A DNA stretch of 64,000 nt. Source: Deltaproteobacteria bacterium. Its GTDB lineage: Bacteria; Desulfobacterota; Desulfomonilia; UBA1062. Under the pieces are notes generated by a model. It made no database searches. It saw only the letters and a program-made list of their open reading frames with translations, and was not told the DNA's origin. The stretch is taken from the NCBI GenBank assembly GCA_018436855.1, contig JAHDKO010000031.1, forward strand, positions 36,781-100,780. The letters are read 5' to 3'. The position numbers and the translations under genes are program-made. Position 1 is the stretch's first letter, and each line of letters opens with the position of its first letter. Below are positions 27,901 through 36,129 of this stretch, piece after piece.

Positions 27901-29571
27901 CCCTTCCAGGTCCACCTCGTAATAGGCCTCCTGCATGTTGTCGAGGATGTTCCGGTAACGCTCCTCGCTTTTATGCAGGGCCTCCTCGGCCTTCTTCCGC
28001 TCCGTGATGTCGCGGACGATACCTCTGAACCCGGCCGGAGCCCCCTGGTCGTCGTGCATCAGCGAAACGGATGCAGCCACCCAGATCCTTTCCCCGTCCT
28101 TGCTGACGGCCTCCCAGTCGAATCCCCCCACAGGCTCTCCTGTCAGGAACACTCTGTGATAGGTCTTGAACATGCTCCTGGCGTTGTCCTCATCCACGAA
28201 CCTGCGGAAGTTCATGCCCTGCATCTCCTCGTCCGAATATCCGAGCCGCTTGACGGCGCAGGCATTGAAGTAGGTGAAGTTGCCTTCCAGGTCCACCTCG
28301 TAGTAGGCCTCCTGCATGTTGTCGAGGATGTTCCGGTAACGCTCCTCGCTTCTGAGCAGGGCCTCCTCGGCCTTCTTCCGCTCCGTGACGTCTCGGGCCG
28401 TGATCACAACCCCGCCTATCCCCGGATAATGGATGAGATTCGTCCCGATGGCCTCCAGGTACACCCAGGTGCCGTCGGACCTTTTCACTCTGAACTCAAG
28501 GAGCTGCCCGTCGTCCTCCATGCGGTATACCTCGCCCAGCTCCTTCTGGACAAAGGGGATATCATCGGGATGAATGAAATCCATGGGCGATCTCCCGATC
28601 AGGTAGCCGGCGGGATAGTGGAGGATCCGCTCGACCGAAGGCGTCTCATATATGAAAAGCCCATCGCGGTCCAGAATCATGATCAGGTCTGACAGGTTCT
28701 GGATCAGGGATCTGAACCTGCCCTCCCGTATCCTGAGCTCCCGCTCTGCGCGTTTGCGCTCGGTGATGTCCAGGCAGGAGGCGATGCTCTCTTTTGTCCC
28801 CGGGATGAGCGCCACGGTGAGAAAGATGTCCCGCTGCTCGCCGGAGCGGGTGATGAAACGGAACTCGTAGGACCCGGGGGCGGAAGAAGGGCTCTGCCTC
28901 CGCAGGTAGTGATAGTTTTTCATCCGCTCGATATCTTCCGGCTCGATGAAGGAGGTCCAGCTCATCTTCCCCTCGACCTCTTCCCGTTCGTATCCCGTGA
29001 GCCGGACAAAGTTGGTGTTTGCCAGCAGGATGGTGGTGTCCTCGGCGATGAGAATAGAGGCGTTGCCGGTGTTCTCGAAAATGGTCCGGTAGAACTTCTC
29101 GCTCTGCTTGAGGCTTTCCTCGGCCTGCCTGCGTTGGCTGATATCCCGGACGATGCCATGGACCTCATAGGGCTGCCCTTCCCGGTAGAGTACCGCGGAG
29201 GTGGCTTCCACCGAGACGAGACTTCCATCCCTGTGCTTGAAACGCAGCTCCAGAGGCCTTTCCTGGACACCGATCCTGAGCAGGTTTTCGCGGGCCGCCA
29301 TTGCCTCGGCCACCTGATCTTCGGACAGGAGGTTCCAGAAATTCAGCTCCTGGAGATGCTCCCTGCCATACCCCAGCATATCCAGGCCGAGGTTGTTGGC
29401 ATCGAGCACATTTCCCTGAAGGTCCAGGATGAAGACTCCGTAGAAAGACCGGTCGAACAGGGCGCGGTAACGCTCCTCGCTCTCCTGGGCCGATGCCCTG
29501 GCCGCACGAAGCTCCTGCTCGAGATCTTTTTTCGATTTCTCGGTGCCCCCTCTCTCCTTCAGCTTTCTCAT
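24937..29571 (-). CDS. Hybrid sensor histidine kinase with nine PAS domains
   Basis: 1544 residues from ATG at 29569-29571 (GGGGAG upstream). No membrane segment is seen, so it is cytoplasmic. A short coiled coil leads into nine PAS/PAC units, each introduced by an S-E-x-x-[YWF]-R/Q-like start (SEERYRALF, SEKFYRTIF, REGRFRSLI, two SEERYRNIL, SEEKYRTIL, SEERWQFAL, SEGRYRTIF, SEERFRDMA). The kinase follows, with the phospho-acceptor in GGIAHDFNNLLMG near residue 1180, and the ATPase boxes DTGIGMDE and GKGRGTGLGLASVYG. A C-terminal receiver (about 1425-1540) carries the acceptor Asp in VVLDMIMPDLGG. PAS 4 and 5 share an 18-residue identical start, showing recent duplication. Signal and partner are unknown. 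Confidence 0.93.
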   Translation of the reverse strand: MRKLKERGGTEKSKKDLEQELRAARASAQESEERYRALFDRSFYGVFILDLQGNVLDANNLGLDMLGYGREHLQELNFWNLLSEDQVAEAMAARENLLRIGVQERPLELRFKHRDGSLVSVEATSAVLYREGQPYEVHGIVRDISQRRQAEESLKQSEKFYRTIFENTGNASILIAEDTTILLANTNFVRLTGYEREEVEGKMSWTSFIEPEDIERMKNYHYLRRQSPSSAPGSYEFRFITRSGEQRDIFLTVALIPGTKESIASCLDITERKRAERELRIREGRFRSLIQNLSDLIMILDRDGLFIYETPSVERILHYPAGYLIGRSPMDFIHPDDIPFVQKELGEVYRMEDDGQLLEFRVKRSDGTWVYLEAIGTNLIHYPGIGGVVITARDVTERKKAEEALLRSEERYRNILDNMQEAYYEVDLEGNFTYFNACAVKRLGYSDEEMQGMNFRRFVDEDNARSMFKTYHRVFLTGEPVGGFDWEAVSKDGERIWVAASVSLMHDDQGAPAGFRGIVRDITERKKAEEALHKSEERYRNILDNMQEAYYEVDLEGTFTYFNLPAITRLGYTGEEMTNMNYRRFTDEENIRKLFEAYHGVYLTGKPVTGLEWEVINKYGEKIPVEASISLKCDESGQPVGFRGIVRDVTERRKAQDALRRSEEKYRTILQSIQEGYLELDLSGKITFFNDSICRMLGYPPDEMQGMSYRVFTSADTAKRMYQVFHGIYLTGEPDVMLDYEIIRNDGVRRSHELSASLVRDASGSPAGFRGVVRDVTERKRAQEALQRSEERWQFALEGAGDGVWDLNLKTGTVFRSLRWKEMLGYAEHEISDSSDEWAIHVHPDDREPSDRELDRHLRGESPVYVSEHRIRCKDGSYKWILDRGKLIQWDHDGTPLRIIGTQTDITERKRAEEALRQSEGRYRTIFEHTATANIIVDENHVIRLANSKFEKLVGYTRKELEGKMVWTSFVAEEDLKRMKKYHGQRRRKEGAAPDSYEFRCSVRTGETRDLFMSVTMIPGTNESVASIIDITDRKKAEEALRQSEERFRDMARLMPETVFETDEYGIITFANETAFEKFQYAPEELDKGLDITIMLAPDDRARAIENIGRVLAGERIGLNEYLARRKDGTTFPALVHAVAIMKNGRPSGARGFLIDISDKKILEEQFMRAQKMEAIGTMAGGIAHDFNNLLMGILGNVSLMLLSADKSHPFFDRLKNVEEYVRQGSELTKQFLGFARGGKYEVRPTQLGEFIQKSAEMFGRTKKEIRIHQNIQEGLWIVEVDRNQMEQVMLNLFVNAWQAMPGGGDLYLSTQNVNLDESEVAPFGVGPGRYVRVSVTDTGIGMDEAVKSRIFEPFFTTKGKGRGTGLGLASVYGIMKNHKGFVTVESEKGEGSTFTLYFPASEKTVQEERQTCGEIRKGQGTILLIDDEEVILDVGAEMLKRLGYDVITAAGGRAGIETYRGNRDSIDLVVLDMIMPDLGGRETFDGLKEIRPDVNVLLSSGYSLNGQAKEIMDKGCRGFIQKPFSLGDLADKIMEILDGQQER

Positions 29572-29940
29572 TGTACACTCCCCGTCAGGAAAACCCACAT
29601 GGCCGGGACCGTGGACCGCCGCCTGCATGAAGCAAGGTCCCTTCCGCAGGAAAATCTGGATGCCCCGGTACTTCCTTTGCCGTTATCGGAATATTACCGG
29701 TAAAAGTTCATTGCTTTCGTGTTTGGGAAACCGTGTGGGGAAGGAAGGAAAAAACCTGTCTGAATGCCTTGTCACATGCATCATGCTGCTTCTCCCGCTC
29801 TGCGGTGAATACAAAATATCCAATGCTTGCATTGAGACCTGGCCGATGATAAGATATTATAAATATATTCACTATATATTTCACTTTAAAAAGAGGGTGC
29901 CACTTTGTTTCCGGCTCACCTTAAAAAGGGAGGATGGAAA
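29572..29940. other. Divergent control region, AT-rich
   Basis: About 370 bases between the divergent kinase and the small exported protein. The last 120 bases are very AT-rich (TATTATAAATATATTC and similar). It contains a promoter-like pair described separately, and AAAAAGGGAGGATGG just before the next start. Confidence 0.5.
29827..29855 (+). promoter_or_regulatory. Candidate sigma-70-type promoter
   Basis: TTGCAT at 29827-29832 and TAAGAT at 29850-29855 are separated by 17 bases and face the small exported protein gene, leaving an 85-base leader. The match to consensus is moderate and surroundings are AT-rich, so chance is possible. Confidence 0.4.
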
Positions 29941-30345
29941 ATGAGAACATGGCTCTTTATCCTTGCCCTGGTTGCAGTCCCGCTGTCCGCGGCCGCCATG
30001 AAACCCATGAACGAAACCGACCTCTCGCTCGTCACCGGCCAGTCAGGGGTGAGCTTTTTCGTTGACATAACCATGAGCATCCACATCGACACCCTGGCGT
30101 GGGGCGATTCCGACGGTCTGGCGCCCGGGCCGTACAATCCCTGGAACGTGACGGCCGCAGGGGGTTACGTGGGGGTGAGCGATTTCAATATTACCGGTCT
30201 TTCCGTGAGGCCCTATACCGCGAGCTCCTTTTCCGCGTATGCCGTGTCCCCCGGCTCGGTGAGCTTCTGGCCGGCAGCGTCGTCCATCGAAATATGCAAC
30301 GGCGTCCCCTACTACCGGGTCCATGCAGGACCCTGGAATCCCTGA
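29941..30345 (+). CDS. Small exported protein, DUF6160-like N-terminus
   Basis: 134 residues. Residues 1-19 are a signal peptide (RTWLFILALVAVPLSAAA). Directly after comes MKPMNETDLSLVTGQSGVSF, the pattern (M.pM.d.dLs.VtGQ.GVs) seen at the start of DUF6160-type exported proteins. The rest is rich in Ser, Gly, aromatic and polar residues with a beta-like alternation, such as GGYVGVSDFNITGLSV. There are two cysteines at most, no lipobox. Relatives are exported and sometimes linked to pilus or surface structures, but function is unknown. Start is chosen for the GGGAGG ribosome-binding site. Confidence 0.7.
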   Translation: MRTWLFILALVAVPLSAAAMKPMNETDLSLVTGQSGVSFFVDITMSIHIDTLAWGDSDGLAPGPYNPWNVTAAGGYVGVSDFNITGLSVRPYTASSFSAYAVSPGSVSFWPAASSIEICNGVPYYRVHAGPWNP

Positions 30346-30519
30346 GAATCCCCCTGCAGGAACCACCTCGGCCTCATCGCCCCGGGTCACAACCTGATCT
30401 GCACTGCACGGCCTCGAAAACCTGCCGGACCGCCTGCCACCACTCTCCTGAAACAGCACGGACAGGGTTTGATTGCGCGGCCGGATCCCCTACTAAAGAA
30501 TTACAGAGGGATGACAGGA

Positions 30520-30738
30520 ATGTACAAGATCATAGAGGGAACCGAAAAGCGCGGCTATGCGAGAGGATTCGGGCTCACCGACATCGGCGCCCACGAAGAG
30601 GTCGATGTCCCGGTCATGGACGGCAGGCCGGTCGACAGGGACGGGGTGCCCCTTGAACCGGACAACAGGATGGTCACTCTGGGGGAGACCAGGTGCGAGT
30701 CATTCATGGACGGCACGCTCCTCGTGGTGGTGGAATAA
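30520..30738 (+). CDS. Small hypothetical protein
   Basis: 72 residues from the ATG at 30520, nine bases after GAGGG; an ATG at 30511 is also possible. It starts MYKIIEGTEKRGYARGFGL and is acidic and soluble, with DIGAHEEVDVPVMDGRPVDR and a hydrophobic end LLVVVE. No known motif. It may be a tiny beta-rich protein. Its 3' end overlaps the end of a minus-strand small membrane protein by about 39 bases, so one of the two calls could be wrong. Confidence 0.5.
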   Translation: MYKIIEGTEKRGYARGFGLTDIGAHEEVDVPVMDGRPVDRDGVPLEPDNRMVTLGETRCESFMDGTLLVVVE

Positions 30739-30945
30739 CAGGCCGCCTGCACGCACAAGCAGATCGTTCTTCCGAAAAACCGTGTCGCTCTGCCGGGTGT
30801 TTTTGCCGCACACGAGCGTCCCGGCTCCGGCCGACGTCTCCCGGGAAACCCCGGCGGAGTCCCGGAAGATCGCCATGAACACGGCCACGCTCACGAGAAC
30901 CGCGATGACCATGATCGTTACCCTTCTGAGCTCTGTCCTGCGCAT
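30700..30945 (-). CDS. Small single-span membrane protein
   Basis: 81 residues from ATG at 30943-30945 with AAGGGGAG just upstream and only 15 bases after the reductase stop. A basic N-terminus (RRTELRR) precedes one membrane span, VTIMVIAVLVSVAVFMAIF, followed by a polar tail with no clear fold (GAGTLVCGKNTRQS). It is the last gene of a minus-strand group of reductase and small membrane proteins. Its end overlaps that of the small plus-strand gene, so confidence is moderate. Confidence 0.5.
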   Translation of the reverse strand: MRRTELRRVTIMVIAVLVSVAVFMAIFRDSAGVSRETSAGAGTLVCGKNTRQSDTVFRKNDLLVRAGGLLFHHHEERAVHE

Positions 30946-30960
30946 GCACGCTCCCCTTTT

Positions 30961-32307
30961 TCAGTCAAGAAACGAGAAGATCTCGAGCCTGATCCGATAA
31001 TCCTCTACCCCGAGCGCCTTCAGGGCATCGAGAACGGCGGCGATCAGTCCGGGCGGTCCGCAGACATAAAAGACCTTGCCTTCGAGGTTGCCGCCGCACA
31101 GGCGCAGGATCTTTTCCCTGTCCACAAAGCCGGTCTCGCCTTTCCAGCCTGATGGAGGGCTGCCCAGGACATGAACCGCCCTGAGCGAGGGATACCCCCC
31201 GGCCTCGATCCCGGCGAGCTCCCGGGAAAAGACGATCCCGCTCTCGTCCCTGTTGGCGTATATCAGGAGCACCTGGCGGGTATCCTGCGTATCTCTCATA
31301 TGCCGGATCATGCTCATCAGCGGGGTTATCCCGATTCCTCCTGCAATGAAGACCAGATCGCGTTCTTCCGGATGAAGGACATAGGAGAAGCGCCCGAACC
31401 CTCCGTGGACCACTGCCCTGTCGCCTGCCCGGGTCTCGCCCATGGTCGAGGTGAAATCGCCCAGGGCCTTGATGGTGGAGCTCACGTAGTCCTTGTCCGC
31501 GGGAGACGACGAGATGGTCCAGTGATGCTCCTCCTCCGGAAGCCCTCTGTTCCTAAGAAAGGTGATGAACTGAAACTGTCCGGGCAGATAATCGAACAGG
31601 GGCTCGCCCGCGGCCGGCGCAAGTTTTACGGTCCATACGCCCGGGGCCTCCGGAACCACCTCGCTGACCCGGTACGCATGCTCTCTGAGAATCCGGGGCC
31701 TGATAAGGCGATGATATACAAAGGCAGCCACCGCCGCTCCTGCCGCAACGATCCAGATGCCCTGCATCACTGCAAGGCCCAGGTCCGATCCGATCATGAA
31801 GCTGTGGACAAAGGCACCAACGATGATCAGGGGCGAGAGAATGTCGTGAACCAGCCTCCAGCGCTCGAAGGTTATGCCGAGCGATCTCTGGTAGACACTG
31901 AGCCCAATGCTGACGATCAGAACGGCCAGCGTGGCCCTGCCAAGCCAGACACCAAGGGACACGTCCGGCCCGAGCAGAAGCCCCCAGCTTCCTCTCCCGG
32001 CTGCCAGCAGAAGGGGATGAGCCAGGATCAGGGGCAGGACGAATATCCCCATGTTCCGATGGAACCGGATCAGGATGTCGAACCCGTAGGGCTGTTCGAT
32101 CCACTTGATCCGGGCGGCGAGAAAGACCTGGAGAACCAGGATCATGAACCCCAGGAGGGCAAAGCTCCTTCCCAGCTCATAGACGATATGGCCGTATGGA
32201 TATCCGTATACCGAGGCGAGAATGAGCGGCGAGACCGCCGCTGCTATGTAGAGCACGACGAGCAGAATTCCACGCGCATTCCCGTGATATGCAGTATGGG
32301 CCGGCAT
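30961..32307 (-). CDS. Ferric-reductase-like transmembrane flavoprotein with NAD(P)-binding domain
   Basis: 448 residues. The N-terminal half (about 1-215) has six membrane helices with paired histidines spaced as in heme b-binding ferric reductases (FHRNMGIFVLPLILAHP and LVHDILSPLIIVGAFVHSF). The C-terminal half is a ferredoxin-NADP reductase fold: FAD region PGQFQFITF and HHWTISSSP, NAD(P) region FIAGGIGITPLMSM and VFYVCGPPGLI. Such proteins move electrons from cytoplasmic NAD(P)H across the membrane to ferric iron or another acceptor. The very C-terminus is IRLEIFSFLD. It is flanked on the same strand by small membrane proteins that may be partners. Confidence 0.9.
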   Translation of the reverse strand: MPAHTAYHGNARGILLVVLYIAAAVSPLILASVYGYPYGHIVYELGRSFALLGFMILVLQVFLAARIKWIEQPYGFDILIRFHRNMGIFVLPLILAHPLLLAAGRGSWGLLLGPDVSLGVWLGRATLAVLIVSIGLSVYQRSLGITFERWRLVHDILSPLIIVGAFVHSFMIGSDLGLAVMQGIWIVAAGAAVAAFVYHRLIRPRILREHAYRVSEVVPEAPGVWTVKLAPAAGEPLFDYLPGQFQFITFLRNRGLPEEEHHWTISSSPADKDYVSSTIKALGDFTSTMGETRAGDRAVVHGGFGRFSYVLHPEERDLVFIAGGIGITPLMSMIRHMRDTQDTRQVLLIYANRDESGIVFSRELAGIEAGGYPSLRAVHVLGSPPSGWKGETGFVDREKILRLCGGNLEGKVFYVCGPPGLIAAVLDALKALGVEDYRIRLEIFSFLD

Positions 32308-32398
32308 GTTTCACACCTGAAGCGCGAAAGGGAGGCCGCGGCACCGGCACTTCCGGTCAAGCGGCCTTGGCCCGATGCGCAGCCTCTGTTCGAGATAC

Positions 32399-32470
32399 AC
32401 CCTGTGTTTGCAATCCACTCTGTGTCTGCAATCCACCCTGTGTTTGCAATCCACCCTGTGTTCGTTGCGC
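32399..32470. repeat. 18-base tandem repeat, four copies
   Basis: The unit ACCCTGTGTTTGCAATCC is repeated at 32399, 32417, 32435 and, diverged, at 32453-32470. Copies 1 and 3 are identical; copy 2 has two changes. It lies in the leader region between the 32492 gene end and the reductase start, so slippage here could alter spacing. Not a known repeat class. Confidence 0.8.
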
Positions 32471-32491
32471 AATCCCTCCCATCTCGATCTT

Positions 32492-33031
32492 CTAATCAAG
32501 CCCGCGATCCTTGGAGGCGAGTCCGCCTTCTGCAGACGGCATGGCACCGGCCGGACAAGCTTGTGCGGCCGCCGGTATCAGCCCTGACACGAGCAGGCTC
32601 CTGTCTGCGGGTCCTGCCTCCCGGACCCGGGCTGTAGTCATTGTCCCTGGAAAGGGCATCCGCGTCCGGGGGCCGCTGCCGTTATTCCTCCCGGTCAGGA
32701 CAGCACCTCCGGACAGGGCATCCGGACCTCGGTTCTGCAGGACCGTCACGCCGGGCAGGGCCTCTTCGATCCCTCCCGGGTCCTTTCCCACGGCCGGGGC
32801 ATGGGCGGAGAAAGGCGTGACCATGGACAGGCCCGCATTCTGATTCATACCCTGGCATGCCTGCCCGTAGGGCGGAACCGTGTACGACCCGCCCAGGGCA
32901 CTATCCGCCCGGCCTGCCCATGACTCGGGCAGAGGCGGCCGTTCCGCTGCCCCGGGTAAGGCGGCCCAGTGAATGATGATAAGGGCCAGGAACCCCATGA
33001 CTGCGATAATGGGGGCACGATGTCCGTCCAC
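32492..33031 (-). CDS. Membrane-anchored low-complexity hypothetical protein
   Basis: 179 residues from a GTG (33029-33031) eight bases after AAGGAGG. The N-terminus MDGHRAPIIAVMGFLALIII forms one membrane span. The rest is long, Gly/Pro/Ala-rich and lacks motifs (for example GAAERPPLPESWAGRADSA), so it is probably an extended exported tail. The span resembles that of the gene just upstream (FLALxxxH in both), so the two could be paralogues. It starts 24 bases after that gene. Composition is weak evidence for coding, but the ribosome-binding site and context support it. Confidence 0.5.
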   Translation of the reverse strand: MDGHRAPIIAVMGFLALIIIHWAALPGAAERPPLPESWAGRADSALGGSYTVPPYGQACQGMNQNAGLSMVTPFSAHAPAVGKDPGGIEEALPGVTVLQNRGPDALSGGAVLTGRNNGSGPRTRMPFPGTMTTARVREAGPADRSLLVSGLIPAAAQACPAGAMPSAEGGLASKDRGLD

Positions 33032-33055
33032 TTGGCATCCTCCTTTCCCCTGTTT

Positions 33056-33400
33056 TCAGGGAAACCCGGTGTCCTCTTCCTCCTGGCCGTGGCACCGGGT
33101 ACAGGACCTTTCCCGGTCATCCATTCCATCCTCCCGTCCGGAACCGTCTTCACCGGAGCCGTTATGAACATCCTCAGACAGTCCACGGATGCCGTATGCA
33201 TCCGGATCTCTTTTTTCGCATTCGGAGCACTGCTCTCCGGAAACGAGCGCCTCGTTCCCCGTCCCTGGTAGCCAGAGCTCGTACGGATCGGCGGGCGGCT
33301 CCCGGTCATATGCACGGGTGCCCTTCATGACCGCGAAGTGAAGGACGGAAAGCGCCAGAAAACCCACTACAGCAAGGAGAAAGACGCGCGGCTCTCTCAT
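33056..33400 (-). CDS. Small membrane-anchored protein with CxxC and CxxCH
   Basis: 114 residues from ATG at 33398-33400, preceded by GGGGAAGGGG. One N-terminal membrane span (VFLLAVVGFLALSVLHFAV) leads to a polar domain with GEQCSECEK and, near the end, SCTRCHGQEEEDTGFP. CxxCH is the covalent heme c attachment motif, so this might be a small membrane-anchored mono-heme cytochrome; with the CxxC it could instead bind zinc. It is first in the group that leads to the ferric-reductase-like protein, which makes an electron-transfer role attractive but unproven. Confidence 0.6.
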   Translation of the reverse strand: MREPRVFLLAVVGFLALSVLHFAVMKGTRAYDREPPADPYELWLPGTGNEALVSGEQCSECEKRDPDAYGIRGLSEDVHNGSGEDGSGREDGMDDRERSCTRCHGQEEEDTGFP

Positions 33401-33856
33401 GACCCAACCCCTTCCCCCAAGAACAAATCAGATGAGTATCAAGAAGCGTACCAGAGCTTGCACCGCTGCCATTATCATGTTTTATCAATCACTTATGCCT
33501 GATCAGATGAGACAGCCGTCCCCTTATGCTGTCTTGCGGAACAGGACAATTCCCGGGAAACAGGAAACAAATGCACCGCCGCACCCCGGCGGTCGCTATC
33601 AGGAGGAGCATCCGCAGGCCGAACCCCGGAGCCGTCCCCGGAGCCGGCCCCGGACCCTGTTCTGCAGCAGGCCGAAGAAGAATGGTCCCCGGGTGATTCA
33701 TGAGGCTGGCAATACCATAACACATGTGATAGATTTGTCTCCGGGATCATAACAGCTCTATCGGGTCCCGGTTTATTCAAGAGCAGGAAGGGTTTTTTTG
33801 CACAGAAAGGAATCCATCGTTTTCTTAAGGCACAGAGTGACCAGGGACCATACCTC
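33401..33856. other. Divergent intergenic region
   Basis: About 455 bases between the divergent small membrane protein and glgX. A GC-rich stretch near 33610-33660 has short imperfect CCCCGGAGCC repeats. Minus-strand open frames through it lack ribosome-binding sites and family resemblance. No terminator or RNA gene recognised. Confidence 0.4.
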
Positions 33857-35914
33857 ATGAGAGGCGACATACTGCCGGGCAAAAGCTATCCCCTCGGTGC
33901 CACGGTGTATCCCGAGGGGGTCAACTTTTGCATTTTCTCCAAGAGCTGCAATGCCGTCGAGCTGCTCCTGTTTGACGATCCCGACGATGGCGCGCCCTCG
34001 CGGGTGATCCGTTTCGATCCTTCATCGAACAAGTCGTTCTATTACTGGCACGCCTTTATCCGCGGGATCAAGCCCGGCCAGCTCTACGGCTACCGTATCT
34101 TCGGCCCGCACGATCCGTCGCGGGGCCTCTTCTTCGACGGGCAGAAGCTCCTGCTCGACCCCTATGCCAAGGCAGTGGCCATGGGAAAGAATTACGACCG
34201 GGTCCCCGCCTGCAGGCCGGGCGACAACTGCGCATGGGCCGCGAAATCCGTGGTGGTCGACCCGCTTGACTATGACTGGGAGGGTGACGAGCCCCTGCGG
34301 GCGCCCTACCCCACGAACATCATCTACGAGCTCCACGTGGGCGGTTTTACCCGCCACCGGAGCTCGGGCCTGCCCGAGAAGCTCAGGGGCACCTATGCCG
34401 GGCTCGTCGAGAAAATCAGCTATCTCAAAGACCTGGGCATTACCTCGATCGAGCTCATGCCTGTCCAGCAGTTCGACGAGCAGGACGCTCCCTACCCGCT
34501 GAAGAACTACTGGGGCTACAGCCCCATGGCCTTTTTTGCGCCGCACTGCGGGTTCAGCTCGTCGCGTGACCCGCTGGGGCCGGTGAACGAGTTCAGGGAC
34601 ATGGTCAAGGCCCTCCACCGCCACGGCATCGAGGTGATCCTGGACGTGGTGTTCAACCACACGGCCGAGGCCGGGCACGACGGGCCAACGCAGTCGTTCA
34701 GGGGGATCGAGAACACCTCGTACTATATCTACAACCTCGCCAGGCAGCAATACGAGAACTTCACCGGGTGCGGCAACACCGTGAACACAAACTTCTCCAT
34801 CGTGCGCAGGATGATCCTGGAGTGCCTGCGCTACTGGGTCGAGCAGATGCACGTAGACGGGTTCCGGTTCGATCTGGCCTCGGTCATGTGCCGGGGCGAG
34901 TCGGGCGAGCCGCTGGAAAAGCCGCCCATCCTCTGGTCCATCGAGTCCGATCCGGTGCTCTCCGGGACCAAGATCATCGCCGAGGCGTGGGACGCGGCAG
35001 GGCTCTATCAGGTGGGATCGTTCATCGGCGAGCGGTTCGCCGAGTGGAACAGCCATTTCCGGGACGACGTGCGGCGTTTCGTCAAGGGAGACCGGGGCAT
35101 GACCTTCAAGGTCGCGAACCGGATCGTGGGCAGCCCCGACATCTATCCCGAGCCCGGCCGCGAGACGAACCGGAGCATCAATTTCATCACCTGCCACGAC
35201 GGGTTCACCCTCAACGACCTGGTCTCCTACAACGAAAAGCACAACGAGGCCAACCTGGAGGACAACCAGGACGGATACAGCCTGAACCACAGCTGGAACT
35301 GCGGCACGGAAGGCCCAACGGACGATCCGTCCGTGGAGAGCCTGCGGATCAGGCAGATCAAAAACTTCCTCACCATCCTGCTCACCTCCCAGGGCACTCC
35401 CATGATGCTTATGGGGGACGAGGTGAGGCGGACCCAGCTGGGAAACAACAACGCCTACTGCCAGGACAGCGAGCTGACCTGGTTCGACTGGTCGCTTACG
35501 GAAAAGAATGCATGCCTGCTCCGGTTCGTCAGGGGCCTGACCCATTTCACCCGGTTGTATTCGGTGTTCCACCACAAATACGTGCTCACCCGGCCCCTTT
35601 CGCACACCGACACGACCATTTCCTGGCACGGGGTCCGTCTTAACAGGCCCGACTTCAGCGAGCATTCCCACAGCATCGCGTTCGAGCTCAAGGCCCCGGC
35701 CAGGGGCGAGCACGTGTTCGTCATCCTCAACGCCTTCTGGGAGCCGCTCTCGTTCGAGATCCCGCCCTCGTGGGCCGGACAGACCTGGCACCGGCTCATC
35801 GACACCTCTCTCGCCGGCGGCGAGGACTATGTCCCCCCGGCGGAGGCCCCGCATATCGGGTCGAGGCTGTACCGGGCAGACGCCCGGAGCGCGGTCGTGC
35901 TCGTTTCGAAATAA
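33857..35914 (+). CDS. glgX: Glycogen debranching enzyme GlgX (isoamylase-type)
   Basis: 685 residues. An N-terminal CBM48 domain (about 1-110; PLGATVYPEGVNFCIFSKS) precedes a GH13 barrel. Catalytic regions are visible: VILDVVFNHTAEAGH, the nucleophile in VDGFRFDLASVM, the acid/base glutamate in KIIAEAWDAAGLYQVG, and the transition-state Asp in ITCHDGFTLNDLV. The stretch NEKHNEANLEDNQDGYS is typical of GlgX/TreX. The enzyme hydrolyses alpha-1,6 branches of phosphorylase-trimmed glycogen in the cytoplasm. A glycogen-binding module gene follows. Start ATG at 33857 has a weak ribosome-binding site. Confidence 0.95.
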   Translation: MRGDILPGKSYPLGATVYPEGVNFCIFSKSCNAVELLLFDDPDDGAPSRVIRFDPSSNKSFYYWHAFIRGIKPGQLYGYRIFGPHDPSRGLFFDGQKLLLDPYAKAVAMGKNYDRVPACRPGDNCAWAAKSVVVDPLDYDWEGDEPLRAPYPTNIIYELHVGGFTRHRSSGLPEKLRGTYAGLVEKISYLKDLGITSIELMPVQQFDEQDAPYPLKNYWGYSPMAFFAPHCGFSSSRDPLGPVNEFRDMVKALHRHGIEVILDVVFNHTAEAGHDGPTQSFRGIENTSYYIYNLARQQYENFTGCGNTVNTNFSIVRRMILECLRYWVEQMHVDGFRFDLASVMCRGESGEPLEKPPILWSIESDPVLSGTKIIAEAWDAAGLYQVGSFIGERFAEWNSHFRDDVRRFVKGDRGMTFKVANRIVGSPDIYPEPGRETNRSINFITCHDGFTLNDLVSYNEKHNEANLEDNQDGYSLNHSWNCGTEGPTDDPSVESLRIRQIKNFLTILLTSQGTPMMLMGDEVRRTQLGNNNAYCQDSELTWFDWSLTEKNACLLRFVRGLTHFTRLYSVFHHKYVLTRPLSHTDTTISWHGVRLNRPDFSEHSHSIAFELKAPARGEHVFVILNAFWEPLSFEIPPSWAGQTWHRLIDTSLAGGEDYVPPAEAPHIGSRLYRADARSAVVLVSK

Positions 35915-36129
35915 TTCCGGCAAACCGGGCACCTTGAGTCCGCCACACCCCCTGCCGGTCCTCGCCAGATCCGCCACTTGCCCGGGATACCCGCCCGGCC
36001 GCAGGCTGTATGTGTTTCATGCAACTGGGATATTGACTCACCCGCTCCTCGTGGTATTAATAGTGTGTAGGTATTTTATTGGGGCTTGTTGCCGCTGGTG
36101 CATGGTCAAGGCAGTGTAAGGAGGAAAGG

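Noticed and set aside
31171..32637. Plus-strand open frame of 488 residues over the reductase
   Set aside because: Antisense to a clear membrane flavoprotein; its only notable part is the translated 18-base repeat.
34022..35977. Minus-strand open frame of 651 residues
   Set aside because: Exact mirror of glgX, biased composition, no motifs.
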